From NCBI RefSeq assembly GCF_900107745.1, contig NZ_FNRO01000004.1:496001-560000 (forward strand): a stretch of DNA of 64,000 nucleotides, read 5' to 3'. Positions 11,273 through 21,530 of this stretch are shown here, one piece after another (the stretch's first letter is position 1; every line of letters begins with the position of its first letter). The translations under genes and the position numbers were made by a program. The notes under the pieces are model-generated. The model saw nothing but the letters and a program-made list of their open reading frames with translations, was not told the origin of the DNA and did not search any database. The stretch comes from Variovorax sp. YR216. GTDB lineage: Bacteria; Pseudomonadota; Gammaproteobacteria; Burkholderiales; Burkholderiaceae_C.

Positions 11273-11944
11273 ATGGGTCTTCGCACTCGCCGGGCACCGC
11301 CGCCCGCAGCCGCATTCGATGATCGCGCCGTCAGTGCCTCGATCGGGACGCTGGCCACGGCCTTCTGCGTCGGGGGCGCGCTGACGCTCCTGGCGCTTTC
11401 CACCACGCGCAGCGCACGCAACGGCGCGATCGTCGGCCCGGCGGATGGCGCACCGCTGATGCGTGCACCGCTCCAGGTGGTCGCGCCGGTCGATCTCAGG
11501 CGCTACGCGGGACTGTGGCACGAGCAGGCGCGCCTGCCCAACCGGTTCGAGCGCCAATGCGCCGGTCCGGTGACCGCCGAATACACCTTGCTGGACGATG
11601 GCAACGTGCAGGTGCGCAACCGTTGCCTCGCCGACGATGGACGGCTCGACGAATCGATCGGCGTTGCCCGTGTGGTGAACGTCCCGGGCCAGCCGGGCGC
11701 GGGCCGGCTCGAGGTGCGATTCGCGCCCGACTGGCTGGCATGGCTGCCCGCCGTATGGGGCGACTACTGGATCCTCAAGCTCGATCGCGACTACCAGGTC
11801 GCGCTGGTGGGCACGCCCGACCGCAGGTACCTGTGGGTCCTGTCGCGCGTGCCGGTGCTTGACGCGGCCGCGCTCGACGCGGAACTCGACTACGCCCGCA
11901 CGCTTGGCTTCGATGTCGACAAGGTGGTGCTGACCGGCAAATAG
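11273..11944 (+). CDS. blc: Lipocalin family protein (Blc-like)
   Basis: Bacterial lipocalin expected to bind lipids in the cell envelope. The lipocalin motif is [17 protein letters not shown] near residue 75, and the barrel strands continue to [20 protein letters not shown] and RYLWVLSR. The N-terminus has a hydrophobic segment (residues 20-42) after a basic stretch and no clear lipobox, so it may be membrane-anchored rather than a lipoprotein as in E. coli Blc. AGGAGG precedes the ATG. Its last 55 bases overlap the end of the convergent HAD gene. The gene symbol reflects family resemblance. Confidence 0.85.
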   Translation: MGLRTRRAPPPAAAFDDRAVSASIGTLATAFCVGGALTLLALSTTRSARNGAIVGPADGAPLMRAPLQVVAPVDLRRYAGLWHEQARLPNRFERQCAGPVTAEYTLLDDGNVQVRNRCLADDGRLDESIGVARVVNVPGQPGAGRLEVRFAPDWLAWLPAVWGDYWILKLDRDYQVALVGTPDRRYLWVLSRVPVLDAAALDAELDYARTLGFDVDKVVLTGK

Positions 11945-12552
11945 GCCGCCAGTTGCACAGGCAGCTGGCTCGGTCGCACGCAGTGGATCGCCTTCCAGCC
12001 CAGCTGGCGCGCGGCTTCGACGTTGGCGGCGGAATCGTCGATGAAGACGGTCTCCGAAGCCTCGAGCCCATAGCGCTGGGCAAGCAGGTCGTAGATGCCG
12101 CGCTGCGGCTTCATCATCTTCACGTCGCCGGAAAAGATGCCGCCATCGAACCACGCGAAGAAGGCATGGCGATATTCGAGCACCCGCGCATACGGCTCCG
12201 GCATGTTCGAGAGGTAGTAGAGGCGCAGGTCTTCGCCGGCATCGCGCCGATCACGCAGCTTCGCAAGCAGGTCCATCGTGACTCCGATGGGCTCCAGCCT
12301 CTCGCCCATGGGCTCGAGCACCTCGCTGAGCCGCTCGCTCGGCAGGGAAAGACGCAGGGCCATCCGGCCGATCGCGTCGTCGAGCGAGTGCGTGCCGCGA
12401 TCGAAGCCGAGCCAGTCCTCGTGATGGAACATCTGCGTCGCCAGTGCGTGCGCCGCGTCCGCCGTGGGCGCGTGCGCCTCGAAGTGCATCTGCACCAGCG
12501 CCACCGGCTCCCAGGCCAGAAGAACGGCACCGAGGTCGAAGACGACATTCAT
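11890..12552 (-). CDS. HAD-superfamily hydrolase, YihX-like
   Basis: Haloacid dehalogenase-like phosphatase. Motif I is VVFDLGAVL, with Gly in place of the second Asp as in the YihX and epoxide-hydrolase N-domain subfamily. Motif II is YYLSNM, the motif III lysine is in [13 protein letters not shown] and motif IV is [10 protein letters not shown]. The length is 220 residues. YihX of E. coli is an alpha-glucose-1-phosphatase, but the substrate here is not evident. The ATG overlaps the stop of the upstream ABC ATPase gene (ATGA), so it is likely translated with the transporter operon. Confidence 0.86.
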   Translation of the reverse strand: MNVVFDLGAVLLAWEPVALVQMHFEAHAPTADAAHALATQMFHHEDWLGFDRGTHSLDDAIGRMALRLSLPSERLSEVLEPMGERLEPIGVTMDLLAKLRDRRDAGEDLRLYYLSNMPEPYARVLEYRHAFFAWFDGGIFSGDVKMMKPQRGIYDLLAQRYGLEASETVFIDDSAANVEAARQLGWKAIHCVRPSQLPVQLAAYLPVSTTLSTSKPSVRA

Positions 12553-13595
12553 AGGGCAACGGGCACGATGGACACGCCGTGATGGGTCAGGGACAGATGG
12601 GTCTGCGCGCCCGCGGCAAGCGGATGCACGAGGTCGGTGGACACGACGAACACCGAGCCGAGCGCGGTGTCGAAAGCATACTCGTAGAAGTTGCCGAGAA
12701 AGGACGCCTTGCGCACCGTCGCCGGCAGGCCCACCGCCGCACCGATGTACCAGGCTTCCGGCCGCACCGCGACCTTGACGATGCCCGGTGCGACCGCATG
12801 GCGCGGCGTGAGCGTCAGCGGCCCCATCTGCACCCGCCCGTCGGGATGGGCGAGCGCCGGGAACACCATCGCCTCGCCCATGAAGCCCGCGACGAACTCG
12901 CTTTCCGGATTGCCATAGAGCTGCTCGGGCGTGCCGCGCTGGGCGATCACGCCATGGTCCATCACGATGATCTGGTCGCTGACCGCCAGAGCCTCGCTCT
13001 GGTCATGCGTGACGTAGGCCACCGTGAGCTGCAGGCGTTGCTGCAGGTTGCGGATTTCCTCGCGCATCTCGCGGCGCAGGCGCGCGTCGAGGTTGGACAG
13101 GGGTTCGTCGAACAGCAGCACCGCGGGCTCCAGCACCAACGCACGCGCCAGCGCCACGCGCTGCTGCTGCCCGCCGGAGAGCTCGCTCGGCAGCCGTTCG
13201 TCGAAATCGACCAGCCCGACGCCCTTCAGCGCATCGCGCGCCCGGGCACGCGCCTCGTCCTTTCGCACGCCGCTCATCCGCAGGCCATAGCTGACGTTCT
13301 CGATCACGTTCATGTGCGGGAACAGCGCGTAGCTCTGGAACATCATGCTCACGTTGCGCTCGGAAGGCCCGAGGTCGGTGACGTCGCGTCCGCCCATGAT
13401 GATCGTTCCCGAGGTCGGCGACTCCAGCCCTGCGATCATCCGCAACGTGGTGGTCTTTCCGCATCCCGAAGGGCCGAGGATCGTGGTCAGCGTGCCGGCC
13501 GGCACCTCGAAGCTGATGCCCTTGACCGCGAGCGGCGCGTTCGCGTTCTTGCCGTAGCGCTTGGTGACGTTGCGGAATTCGATGCCGTTGCTCAT
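12549..13595 (-). CDS. ABC transporter ATP-binding protein (iron/phosphonate/putrescine type)
   Basis: ATPase of an importer of the PotA/FbpC/PhnT group. It has Walker A GPSGCGKTT, the signature LSGGQQQRVALARAL, Walker B VLLFDEPLSNLDARL, the His-switch VTHDQSEALAVSD and a C-terminal TOBE-like region of about 110 residues. The length is 348 residues. The start at MSNGIEFRNVTKRYG was chosen over a frame start 15 codons upstream because it begins the domain. It follows the permease gene directly and ends on the HAD gene start. Confidence 0.93.
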   Translation of the reverse strand: MSNGIEFRNVTKRYGKNANAPLAVKGISFEVPAGTLTTILGPSGCGKTTTLRMIAGLESPTSGTIIMGGRDVTDLGPSERNVSMMFQSYALFPHMNVIENVSYGLRMSGVRKDEARARARDALKGVGLVDFDERLPSELSGGQQQRVALARALVLEPAVLLFDEPLSNLDARLRREMREEIRNLQQRLQLTVAYVTHDQSEALAVSDQIIVMDHGVIAQRGTPEQLYGNPESEFVAGFMGEAMVFPALAHPDGRVQMGPLTLTPRHAVAPGIVKVAVRPEAWYIGAAVGLPATVRKASFLGNFYEYAFDTALGSVFVVSTDLVHPLAAGAQTHLSLTHHGVSIVPVAL

Positions 13596-13608
13596 GGTTT
13601 CCCTCGTT

Positions 13609-15834
13609 TCAGGCCGCGACCGGAACGAGCGCTGGCGCATCGGCCTTGCGGCGGCCCAGCTTTCTCTCGCCGACGAGCAGCTGCACGATCACGATGGCCA
13701 CCGCCATCAGGATCATGAGCACCGTGCAGTACGCGAGCGCGACGCCGTAGTCGCCGTTACCGACGCGGCCGATGATGTAGGTGGTGGCGAGCTCGTTCTC
13801 GGCCGTGACCAGGAAGATCACCGCGCTCACCGTCGTCATCGCGCGCACGAAGCTGTAGACCAGCGCCGCCACCAACGCGGGCTTCAAGAGCGGCAGCACG
13901 ACCTTGAACAGCGTCTGCGAGGTCGACGCGCGCAGCATCAGCGATGCCTCGTCGAGCGAGCGGTCGATCTGCTTGAACGCAGCGGTGCCCGCACGCACGC
14001 CGACCGGCAGGTTCCGGAACAGGAAGCACAGCACGATGATGAGCCCGGTGCCGGTAAGCTCCAGCGGCGGCACGTTGAACGCGAGGATGTAGCTCACGCC
14101 GAGCACCGTGCCCGGAATCGCGAAGGCCAGCAGCGCCGCGAACTCGAAGGCGCCCTGCCCCCGGAACTCGTTGCGCGCAAGCAGCCATGCAATCAGCAAG
14201 CCGAGCCCCGCGGTGAGCGGCGCGGAAATGCCCGCGAGCTTGACCGTCGTGATCAGCGAATTCCATGCGGTGCCCGCCCACACCACGCCGAACTGGCCCC
14301 ATTCGAGCGCGAACGCCGTCCTGAAGTGATTGAGCGTGAGGGTGTAGTCGCGCCCCCAGGTCTGCACGAAGCCGCCCGCGAAGGCGAACAGATAGACCAC
14401 CACCGTGAACAGGATCCACGGCAAGGCGATGCAGTAGATCGCGCGCCGCACGCCGTCCGGCAGCGGCATTGCGATGCCGGCATCGCCCTTGCCGCTCACC
14501 GTGGTGTAGCTGCGCCGGCCGAGCAGCCCGCGCTGGAGCGCGAACACCGCAAGCGCGAAGATCGTCAGCACCCACGCCAGCGAAGCGGCGCGACCCTGGT
14601 CGTACTGCGCACCGACGATCGCGAAGAAGATGTCCGTCGACAGCACCGAGAACTGCCCGCCGACCACGATCGGGTTGCCGAAGTCCGCGATGCTTTCGAT
14701 GAAGCCGACGAGGAACGCATTCGCGAGCCCCGGCTTGATGAGCGGCAGCGTGATCGTGAAGAAGGCGCGGCGACGGTCCGCGCGCAGCATCAGCGCCGCC
14801 TCCTCAAGGCTCGGAGCAACACCCTGCACCACGCCGCGCATGATCATGAAGGCGATCGGCGTGAAGGCGAAGAGCTGGGCGACCAGCACGCCCGACATGC
14901 CGTAGAACCAGCGCGTGGGCTCGATGCCGAAGGCGCTCTCGAGCACCTGGTTGACCACGCCCGCACGGCCGAACAGCAGGATCAGTCCCAGGCCGACCAC
15001 GAACGGCGGCGTGATGATCGGCAGCAGCGCGAGCACGCGCAAGGGCGCCTGCCAGCGCCGGCTGCCACGCTCGGCCATCAGCGCCATCAGCGTGCCGAGA
15101 AAGGTCGTGCCCGCCGCGGTGAGCAGTGCGAGCACCAGCGTGTTCCATGCCACGCCGCAGCGAACCCCGCCCGAGAGGCAGCCCAGCCCCCAGACCCGCT
15201 CCGTGGCAATGCGCGCAAGGAATGCAGCGGATGACCAGCGCCCATCCTCATCGAGAAAGGCCCCGGCCAACGCCTTGCTCACCGGGTAGGCGATGAACAC
15301 CGCCATCAGCACACCGGACGCGATCACCGCGCCCGCAACGAACAGATCGCCCTTGAAAAAGCCCAGGCGCGCGATCCCGAACGCCGCGAGCAGCACCAAC
15401 GCGGAGAACGCCACGAACCCGCCCGCGCCCATGCCGAACTGGTTGACCGGCAGCTCGCCGAGCTGCGTGTTGAGGATCGCGAGCGACCAGCCCTTCGCGC
15501 CAATCAGAAAGCCGCTCAACGCGAGGCCGATGCTCCCCACCGCGCCGCCGATGAACAGCAGGCGCCCCTGCGCGCGCCCGGCGCGCAGCAAGGCACCGAA
15601 CAGGCACAAGCCCAGCCCGATGAGCCCGATGTAGAGCCAGCTGCGCCCCTGGAACGCCGCCTGCATCACGCCATTGGCGGCTTCGCCGTCGCCGAACACC
15701 TGCGGGATCGTCTCGTACCACGCGGTGTCCTGGATCGCATACCACGGCAATGCGAGGTACCCGACCAGGCCCGCGACGATGCAGGTCCAGATCGATCGAT
15801 TGGGGCTGCGCCGCCCTTGCGAGATCGACGACAC
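13609..15834 (-). CDS. ABC transporter permease, two fused modules with long N-terminal extension
   Basis: Membrane subunit of the same importer. Two binding-protein-dependent permease modules are fused in one chain: the first EAA loop is EEAALMLRADRRRAFFTITL and the second DEASLMLRASTSQTLFKVVL, as in FbpB. At 741 residues it is about 180-230 residues longer than typical FbpB proteins. The extra part is an N-terminal block with several hydrophobic segments (residues about 15-30, 65-85, 95-115, 150-170, 180-205). The start is GTG at 15832-15834, one base after the stop of the binding-protein gene. Confidence 0.9.
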   Translation of the reverse strand: MSSISQGRRSPNRSIWTCIVAGLVGYLALPWYAIQDTAWYETIPQVFGDGEAANGVMQAAFQGRSWLYIGLIGLGLCLFGALLRAGRAQGRLLFIGGAVGSIGLALSGFLIGAKGWSLAILNTQLGELPVNQFGMGAGGFVAFSALVLLAAFGIARLGFFKGDLFVAGAVIASGVLMAVFIAYPVSKALAGAFLDEDGRWSSAAFLARIATERVWGLGCLSGGVRCGVAWNTLVLALLTAAGTTFLGTLMALMAERGSRRWQAPLRVLALLPIITPPFVVGLGLILLFGRAGVVNQVLESAFGIEPTRWFYGMSGVLVAQLFAFTPIAFMIMRGVVQGVAPSLEEAALMLRADRRRAFFTITLPLIKPGLANAFLVGFIESIADFGNPIVVGGQFSVLSTDIFFAIVGAQYDQGRAASLAWVLTIFALAVFALQRGLLGRRSYTTVSGKGDAGIAMPLPDGVRRAIYCIALPWILFTVVVYLFAFAGGFVQTWGRDYTLTLNHFRTAFALEWGQFGVVWAGTAWNSLITTVKLAGISAPLTAGLGLLIAWLLARNEFRGQGAFEFAALLAFAIPGTVLGVSYILAFNVPPLELTGTGLIIVLCFLFRNLPVGVRAGTAAFKQIDRSLDEASLMLRASTSQTLFKVVLPLLKPALVAALVYSFVRAMTTVSAVIFLVTAENELATTYIIGRVGNGDYGVALAYCTVLMILMAVAIVIVQLLVGERKLGRRKADAPALVPVAA

Positions 15835-15835
15835 G

Positions 15836-16867
15836 CTAGCGCGGCAGCGAGTTGACGTCCTTTTCCCAGCGCGCGATCAGGCGCTTGCGCTCGGCGCTCG
15901 CACCGTACTTCGCGTAGTCGTAGTTGATCATCTTGATCTTCTTGAAGTCAGGCACGTTGGGGTCGACCGGCGTGGCCTTGTTCGAAGGCAGCTGGTACTG
16001 CTTTGCCGCCGCACCGAAAGTCTGGGCCTGCGGCGTGAGCGCCCATTCATAGAACTTCTTCGCCTGTTCGAGATTGCGTGCGCCCTTCACGATGCTCATC
16101 GAGCCGATCTCGGCGCCAGTGCCTTCGGAGGGCGTCGTGGTCTCGACCGGGAAGCCCTGCATCTTCTCCTGCGGCGCGTCGTGGATGAAGCTGATCGACA
16201 CCGCCGTCTCGCCGCGCGCCACCGCCTTGATCGGCCCGGTGCCCGAGCGCGTGTACTGGCCCACGTTTCGATGCAGGCCCTTGAGGTATTCGAACGCCTT
16301 GTCCTCGCCCATCAACTGAACGAGCGTCGCGATCATGGTGTAGGCCGTGCCACTCGATGCCGGATTGGCCACCTGGATGTCGCCCTTGTATTCGGGCTTG
16401 AGCAGATCGGCCCAGCTGCGCGGCACCGCGAGCTTCTTCTTCTGGATGAGCTCGGTGTTGTAGCCGAAGCCCAGCGGGCCCGAGTAGATGCCAACGGTCC
16501 TGTAGCCCGACTGCTGCGCCTGCTGCTGTGCCCACGGATAGAGCTGCGGCAGCGTGGGCGACTTGTATTCGAGCGTGAGGCCCATCTCGGCCGCCTGCAG
16601 GTGCGGATCGCCGGTGCCGCCGAACCACACGTCGGTCTTCGGGTTGTCCTTCTCCGCGATGAGCTGCGCGAGCGCTTCGCCCGAGCCCTTGAGCGACATG
16701 TTGAGCTTGACGCCGGTGGTGCGCGCGTACACCGTCGCGATCATGTTGCACCACTCGGCCTGCACCGAGCAGATCACGTTGACGGTCTGCGCCGATGCGC
16801 CCGCCGAAGCGCCGATCAATGCCGCTGCAGTTGCCATTTGCAAGGTTTGCACGAGCTTGTTCTTCAT
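15836..16867 (-). CDS. ABC transporter periplasmic substrate-binding protein (Fe3+/2-aminoethylphosphonate type)
   Basis: Extracellular solute-binding protein family 1. It has a signal peptide (residues 1-26, cleavage about ASA-QT) followed by VNVICSVQAEWCNMIATVY, and the conserved blocks DVWFGGTGDPHLQAAEMG, SWADLLKPEYKGDIQVANPA and GTGAEIGSMSIVKGARN. The length is 343 residues. Close relatives are annotated as ferric iron or 2-aminoethylphosphonate binding; the sequence alone does not decide. It is the first gene of a four-gene minus-strand operon (binding protein, permease, ATPase, HAD). Confidence 0.9.
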   Translation of the reverse strand: MKNKLVQTLQMATAAALIGASAGASAQTVNVICSVQAEWCNMIATVYARTTGVKLNMSLKGSGEALAQLIAEKDNPKTDVWFGGTGDPHLQAAEMGLTLEYKSPTLPQLYPWAQQQAQQSGYRTVGIYSGPLGFGYNTELIQKKKLAVPRSWADLLKPEYKGDIQVANPASSGTAYTMIATLVQLMGEDKAFEYLKGLHRNVGQYTRSGTGPIKAVARGETAVSISFIHDAPQEKMQGFPVETTTPSEGTGAEIGSMSIVKGARNLEQAKKFYEWALTPQAQTFGAAAKQYQLPSNKATPVDPNVPDFKKIKMINYDYAKYGASAERKRLIARWEKDVNSLPR

Positions 16868-17004
16868 GGGGTCCTCGTTGAAAACAAAAATGGCCCCGCG
16901 GGCCGTCTTCAGCTTATCGCGGAGTCATCAATGGCCGGATCGGTACAAGTACCATTCGCTGGCAAGCTTCATGCTCGCGCCTTCGCAACCCTAGGGATGT
17001 ATCC

Positions 17005-18474
17005 ATGAGTTTCGATCTCGTACTTTTTGGCGGCACCGGCGACCTCGCATGGCGCAAGTTGATGCCGGCGCTGTTCCAGGCATTCCGGCACGGCACATTG
17101 CCCGAAGGCGGCCGCATCATCGGCATCGCGCGCGACGAGTTGGACGATGACGCCTACCGCAAGTTGATCCAGGATCGTTTCAACGCAGTCGAAGGCGCCA
17201 AGCGGCCTTCGCCCGACGAGTTCAAGAAGTTTGCGTCCCTGCTCTACTACCTGCGCATGGATCTTTCGCAACCGGCGGATTACCAAAAACTCGCCGAGGT
17301 GTTGAAAGCGCGCAACGCCCATGTGGTCGTGATGTACCTTGCGACCGCGCCTGCGCTCTTCACGCAGGTGGTCGAACAGATCGCGGCCGCCGGCCTCAAC
17401 GGCGAGCAGACGCGCCTGGTGCTCGAAAAGCCGCTGGGCCACGACCTCGCATCCAACCGCGCAATCAACAGCGCGGTGCGCAAGGTACTTGCCGAACAGC
17501 AGGTGTTCCGCATCGACCACTACCTCGGCAAGCCTTCGGTTCAGAACCTGTTCGCGATGCGCTTCGGCAATGCGCTGTTCGAGCCGATCTGGCGCCGCGA
17601 GCACATCGCCAACATCCAGATCACGATCGCGGAAGACCTCGGCGTCGAGAAGCGCGGGGCCTTCTACGACCAGACCGGCGCACTGCGTGACATGGTGCAG
17701 AACCATGCGCTGCAACTGGTCTGCGCAGTCGGCATGGAGCCGCCGATCAACGCTCACGCCGATGCGATCCGCGACGAGAAGCTCAAGGTGCTGCGCGCGC
17801 TCAAGCCGTGGACTGCGGAGTCGATCGGAATGCATGCGATCCGCGGGCAGTACACCGCGGGCACCGCCTATGGCGAGCGCGTGCAGGGCTATCGCGACGA
17901 GCCCGGCGTCGATCCCGACAGCCGCACCGAAACCTTCGTCGCGCTGCGCACCGAGATCGCCAACTGGCGCTGGGCCGGCGTGCCGCTCTATATCCGCACC
18001 GGCAAGCGGCTTGCGTCGCGCGATGCGCGCATCGAGGTCAGCTTCCGGCAGACGCCGCACGCGATCTTCCGCGCGCCGACGAACGCGGTGAACAAGCTGG
18101 TCATCAACCTTCAGCCCAAGGACGGGCTCGAGCTCCACATGCTCGCGCAGGCGCAGGACAACCGGCAGCGCAACGGCAACCGGCATGCGGGGCCGCAGCT
18201 CGCCCCGGTGCAGCTCGATCTCGACTTCGACAAGCGCTTCGGCTCGGAACGCGTCGGGGCGTACGAACGCCTGCTGCTCGACGTGATCGATGGGCGGCTG
18301 AACCTCTTCGTGCGCAGCGACGAGCAGGAAGAGGCATGGCGCTGGGTCGAGCCACTGATCGAGAGCTGGAACTCCGACGGCGCGCCACGCCCCTATGCAG
18401 CGGGCAATTGGGGCCCCAGTGCCTCGAGCGCCATGATCGCCCGCGACGGCTACGCCTGGGGCGAGGAACAGTAG
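17005..18474 (+). CDS. zwf: Glucose-6-phosphate 1-dehydrogenase
   Basis: Oxidises glucose 6-phosphate to 6-phosphogluconolactone, the entry to the pentose phosphate and Entner-Doudoroff pathways. It shows the dinucleotide motif FGGTGDLAWRKLMPALF, the substrate motif RIDHYLGK at about residues 169-176, and ADEDGVE-type C-terminal features replaced by the family segment YERLLLDVIDGRLNLFVRSD. The length of 489 residues is normal. It is divergent from the ABC operon upstream and convergent, with a single base between stops, with oppF. No pgl or edd gene is adjacent. Confidence 0.96.
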   Translation: MSFDLVLFGGTGDLAWRKLMPALFQAFRHGTLPEGGRIIGIARDELDDDAYRKLIQDRFNAVEGAKRPSPDEFKKFASLLYYLRMDLSQPADYQKLAEVLKARNAHVVVMYLATAPALFTQVVEQIAAAGLNGEQTRLVLEKPLGHDLASNRAINSAVRKVLAEQQVFRIDHYLGKPSVQNLFAMRFGNALFEPIWRREHIANIQITIAEDLGVEKRGAFYDQTGALRDMVQNHALQLVCAVGMEPPINAHADAIRDEKLKVLRALKPWTAESIGMHAIRGQYTAGTAYGERVQGYRDEPGVDPDSRTETFVALRTEIANWRWAGVPLYIRTGKRLASRDARIEVSFRQTPHAIFRAPTNAVNKLVINLQPKDGLELHMLAQAQDNRQRNGNRHAGPQLAPVQLDLDFDKRFGSERVGAYERLLLDVIDGRLNLFVRSDEQEEAWRWVEPLIESWNSDGAPRPYAAGNWGPSASSAMIARDGYAWGEEQ

Positions 18475-18475
18475 C

Positions 18476-19464
<989 letters not shown>

Positions 19465-19468
<4 letters not shown>

Positions 19469-20448
19469 GCTGTTTCTCCGTAGGCCGGCGCGGCCTCGTG
19501 CAACCAGCAAGCAGCCCGCGTGGCGCCCGCGTTCATCAGGTCCGGGCGATCGATCCGGCAACGATCGAAGACGCGCGGGCAGCGCGGATTGAACGCGCAG
19601 CCGCTCGGGATCGCATTGAGCCGCGGCATGGCGCCGTCGATCTGGTTGAGGCGTTCGCGGTCCATCGTCATGTCGGGGATCGAGGCCATCAGGCCCGAGG
19701 TGTAGGGATGCGCCGGCTGGTGGATCACCTCCTGCACTGGCCCGATCTCCGCGATGCGTCCCGCATACATCACGGCCACGCGGTCGCAGGTTTCGGCGAT
19801 CACGCCCATGTCGTGCGTGATCAGCATCACCGCCGCGCCGCGCTCCTTGCAGATGCCCTTGAGCAACTGGATGATCTGCGCCTGGATCGACACATCCAGC
19901 GCGGTGGTCGGCTCGTCGGCCACGATCAGCTTGGGCTCTGCCGCGAGAGCCAGGGCGATCACCACGCGCTGGCGCATGCCGCCGGAGAACTGGTGCGGAT
20001 AGTGGTCGATGCGCTGCGCGGCGCCGGGGATGCCGGTGTCTTCCAGCAACCCGATCGCGCGCCGCCGTGCCTCCTGCTCGTTGACTGGCAGGTGCGTGCG
20101 AATGGTCTCGGTGAGTTGCCGACCGATCGTGTAGAGCGGGTTGAGCGAGGTCAGCGGGTCCTGGAAGATCGCCCCGATCTTGCGGCCGCGGATGTGTCGC
20201 ATTGCTTCGTGGCCGAGGTTGTCGATGCGGTGGCCTTCGAGGCGGATCTCGCCGCCGGCCACGCGGCCCGGCGGCTCCAGCAGGCCAATGATGGCTGCGC
20301 CGGTGAGCGACTTGCCCGCGCCGGATTCTCCGACCACCCCGAGGATTTCGCCGGGCGCGATGTCGAAGGAGATGTCGTCGAGCGCACGCAGCGTGCCGTG
20401 CCGGTGCGGGAACTCGACCACGAGGTTGCTGACTTGAAGGAGGCTCAT
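19465..20448 (-). CDS. Dipeptide/oligopeptide ABC transporter ATPase (DppD/OppD)
   Basis: First ATPase of the peptide importer. It shows Walker A GESGAGKSLTG (Ser in place of the final Thr), signature FSGGMRQRVVIALAL, Walker B LIVADEPTTALDV, switch histidine in LITHDMGVIAETC, and the C-terminal domain with GCAFNPRCPRVFDRC. The length of 327 residues is typical. It lies 16 nt after the permease gene and overlaps the next ATPase by four bases, as usual in dpp-type operons. Confidence 0.94.
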
Positions 20449-20464
20449 TCGATCGGCTCCAGGC

Positions 20465-21376
20465 TCAGCGCAGACGAGGATTGAGCGCGTCGCGCAGCCA
20501 GTCGCCCAAGAGGTTCACGCTCAGGGCAATCAGCACCAGCATGAGGCCCGGGAAGACCGTGATCCACCATTCGCCGGAGAACAGGTAGTCGCGCCCGGTA
20601 TTGATCAGCGTCCCCAGCGAAGGCGAGGTCGGCGGCACGCCGACACCGAGGAAGGACAAGGTGGCCTCGGTGATGATCGCGGTGGCGACGTGAATCGTCG
20701 CCAGCACCAGCACCGGACCCATCACGTTGGGCAGCACGTGCCGCAACATGATCCGCACGGGCGGCACGCCGGTGACGCGCGCGGCCTGCACGTATTCCTT
20801 GTGGCGCTCGACGAGCGTGGATCCACGCACCGTGCGCGCGTACTGCACCCAGCCCGCGAGCGAGATCGAGATGATGAGAACACCGAAGGCGAGCGAGCCG
20901 TGCGCGTCGGGAAAGAGCGCGCGCCCGATGCCGGCGATCAGCAGCGCGATCAGGATCGGCGGAAAGGACAGCATCACGTCGCACAGCCGCATCAGGAAGG
21001 CATCGAGCCATCCGCCGAAGAAGCCCGCGGCGAGGCCGAGCACCACGCCGACCAGCAGCGAGAGCAGCACCGACACCAGCCCGACCACGAGCGAGATCCG
21101 CGCGCCATACATCAGCGCCGAGAGGATGTCGCGACCCTGGTCATCGGTGCCGAGCAGGTACTTGGTCGTGCCTTCGGCACTCCATGCGGGAGGCAGCCGC
21201 GCATCGCTCAGTTCGAGCACCGCAAGGTTGAAGGGGTCGTGCGGCGACACCCAATTGGCGAAGACCGCGCAGAAGATGCAGACGAAGGCGATCACCGCCG
21301 CAAGCATCGCCACGGGCGAGTTGCGGAAACTGTAGCCAACGTCGCTGTCGAGCCAGCGGGCAATTCTCTTGTTCAT
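20465..21376 (-). CDS. Dipeptide ABC transporter permease (DppC-like)
   Basis: Inner membrane subunit with about six transmembrane segments, for example NSPVAMLAAVIAFVCIFCAV and LVSVLLSLLVGVVLGLAAGF. The N-terminal OppC_N region and the EAA loop (YVQAARVTGVPPVRIMLRHV) are present. The 303-residue version starting at MNKRIARWLDSDVGYSF was chosen; an in-frame ATG ten codons upstream is possible. It is separated from the binding-protein gene by a 154-bp gap that contains the structured repeat. Confidence 0.92.
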   Translation of the reverse strand: MNKRIARWLDSDVGYSFRNSPVAMLAAVIAFVCIFCAVFANWVSPHDPFNLAVLELSDARLPPAWSAEGTTKYLLGTDDQGRDILSALMYGARISLVVGLVSVLLSLLVGVVLGLAAGFFGGWLDAFLMRLCDVMLSFPPILIALLIAGIGRALFPDAHGSLAFGVLIISISLAGWVQYARTVRGSTLVERHKEYVQAARVTGVPPVRIMLRHVLPNVMGPVLVLATIHVATAIITEATLSFLGVGVPPTSPSLGTLINTGRDYLFSGEWWITVFPGLMLVLIALSVNLLGDWLRDALNPRLR

Positions 21377-21430
21377 CGTTGTGTTCCACCGCGCTTCGCG
21401 CGACACGCGACCCGCGACATCGGCACAGCC

Positions 21431-21526
21431 AAGCCCAGGAAGCCCGCGGAACCGGCTTGGCCGGGCCGCTGGGCTTGCCCCCGGAAGGGGGTGTCAGAGC
21501 CACACGAAGTGGGCGAGGCTGGGGGT
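21431..21526 (-). repeat. Structured dispersed repeat, copy A
   Basis: One of four related intergenic elements of 75-97 bp (others at 49557-49644, 59879-59965 and 61745-61831), plus an inverted relative at 62868-62938. Read on the plus strand it holds an outer stem AAGCCCAG (21431-21438)/CTGGGCTT (21469-21476) around an inner CCGGC-TTG-GCCGG hairpin, then CCCCC-GGAA-GGGGG and an arm with CACGAAGTG, ending GGCTGGGGGT. It lies 4 nt after the stop of the peptide-binding-protein gene and before the permease gene of the same operon. Confidence 0.9.
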
Positions 21527-21530
21527 GAGC

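Noticed and set aside
13561..15234. Open frame of 557 codons antisense to the fused permease gene
   Set aside because: Arg/Glu/His-rich composition, no motif, and the opposite strand has clear ABC permease sequence.
16942..16953. GGTAC-AA-GTACC inverted repeat between the ABC operon and zwf as a sugar regulator operator
   Set aside because: Short, unlike the known HexR consensus, and no supporting second copy was seen near gnd, tal or pgi.
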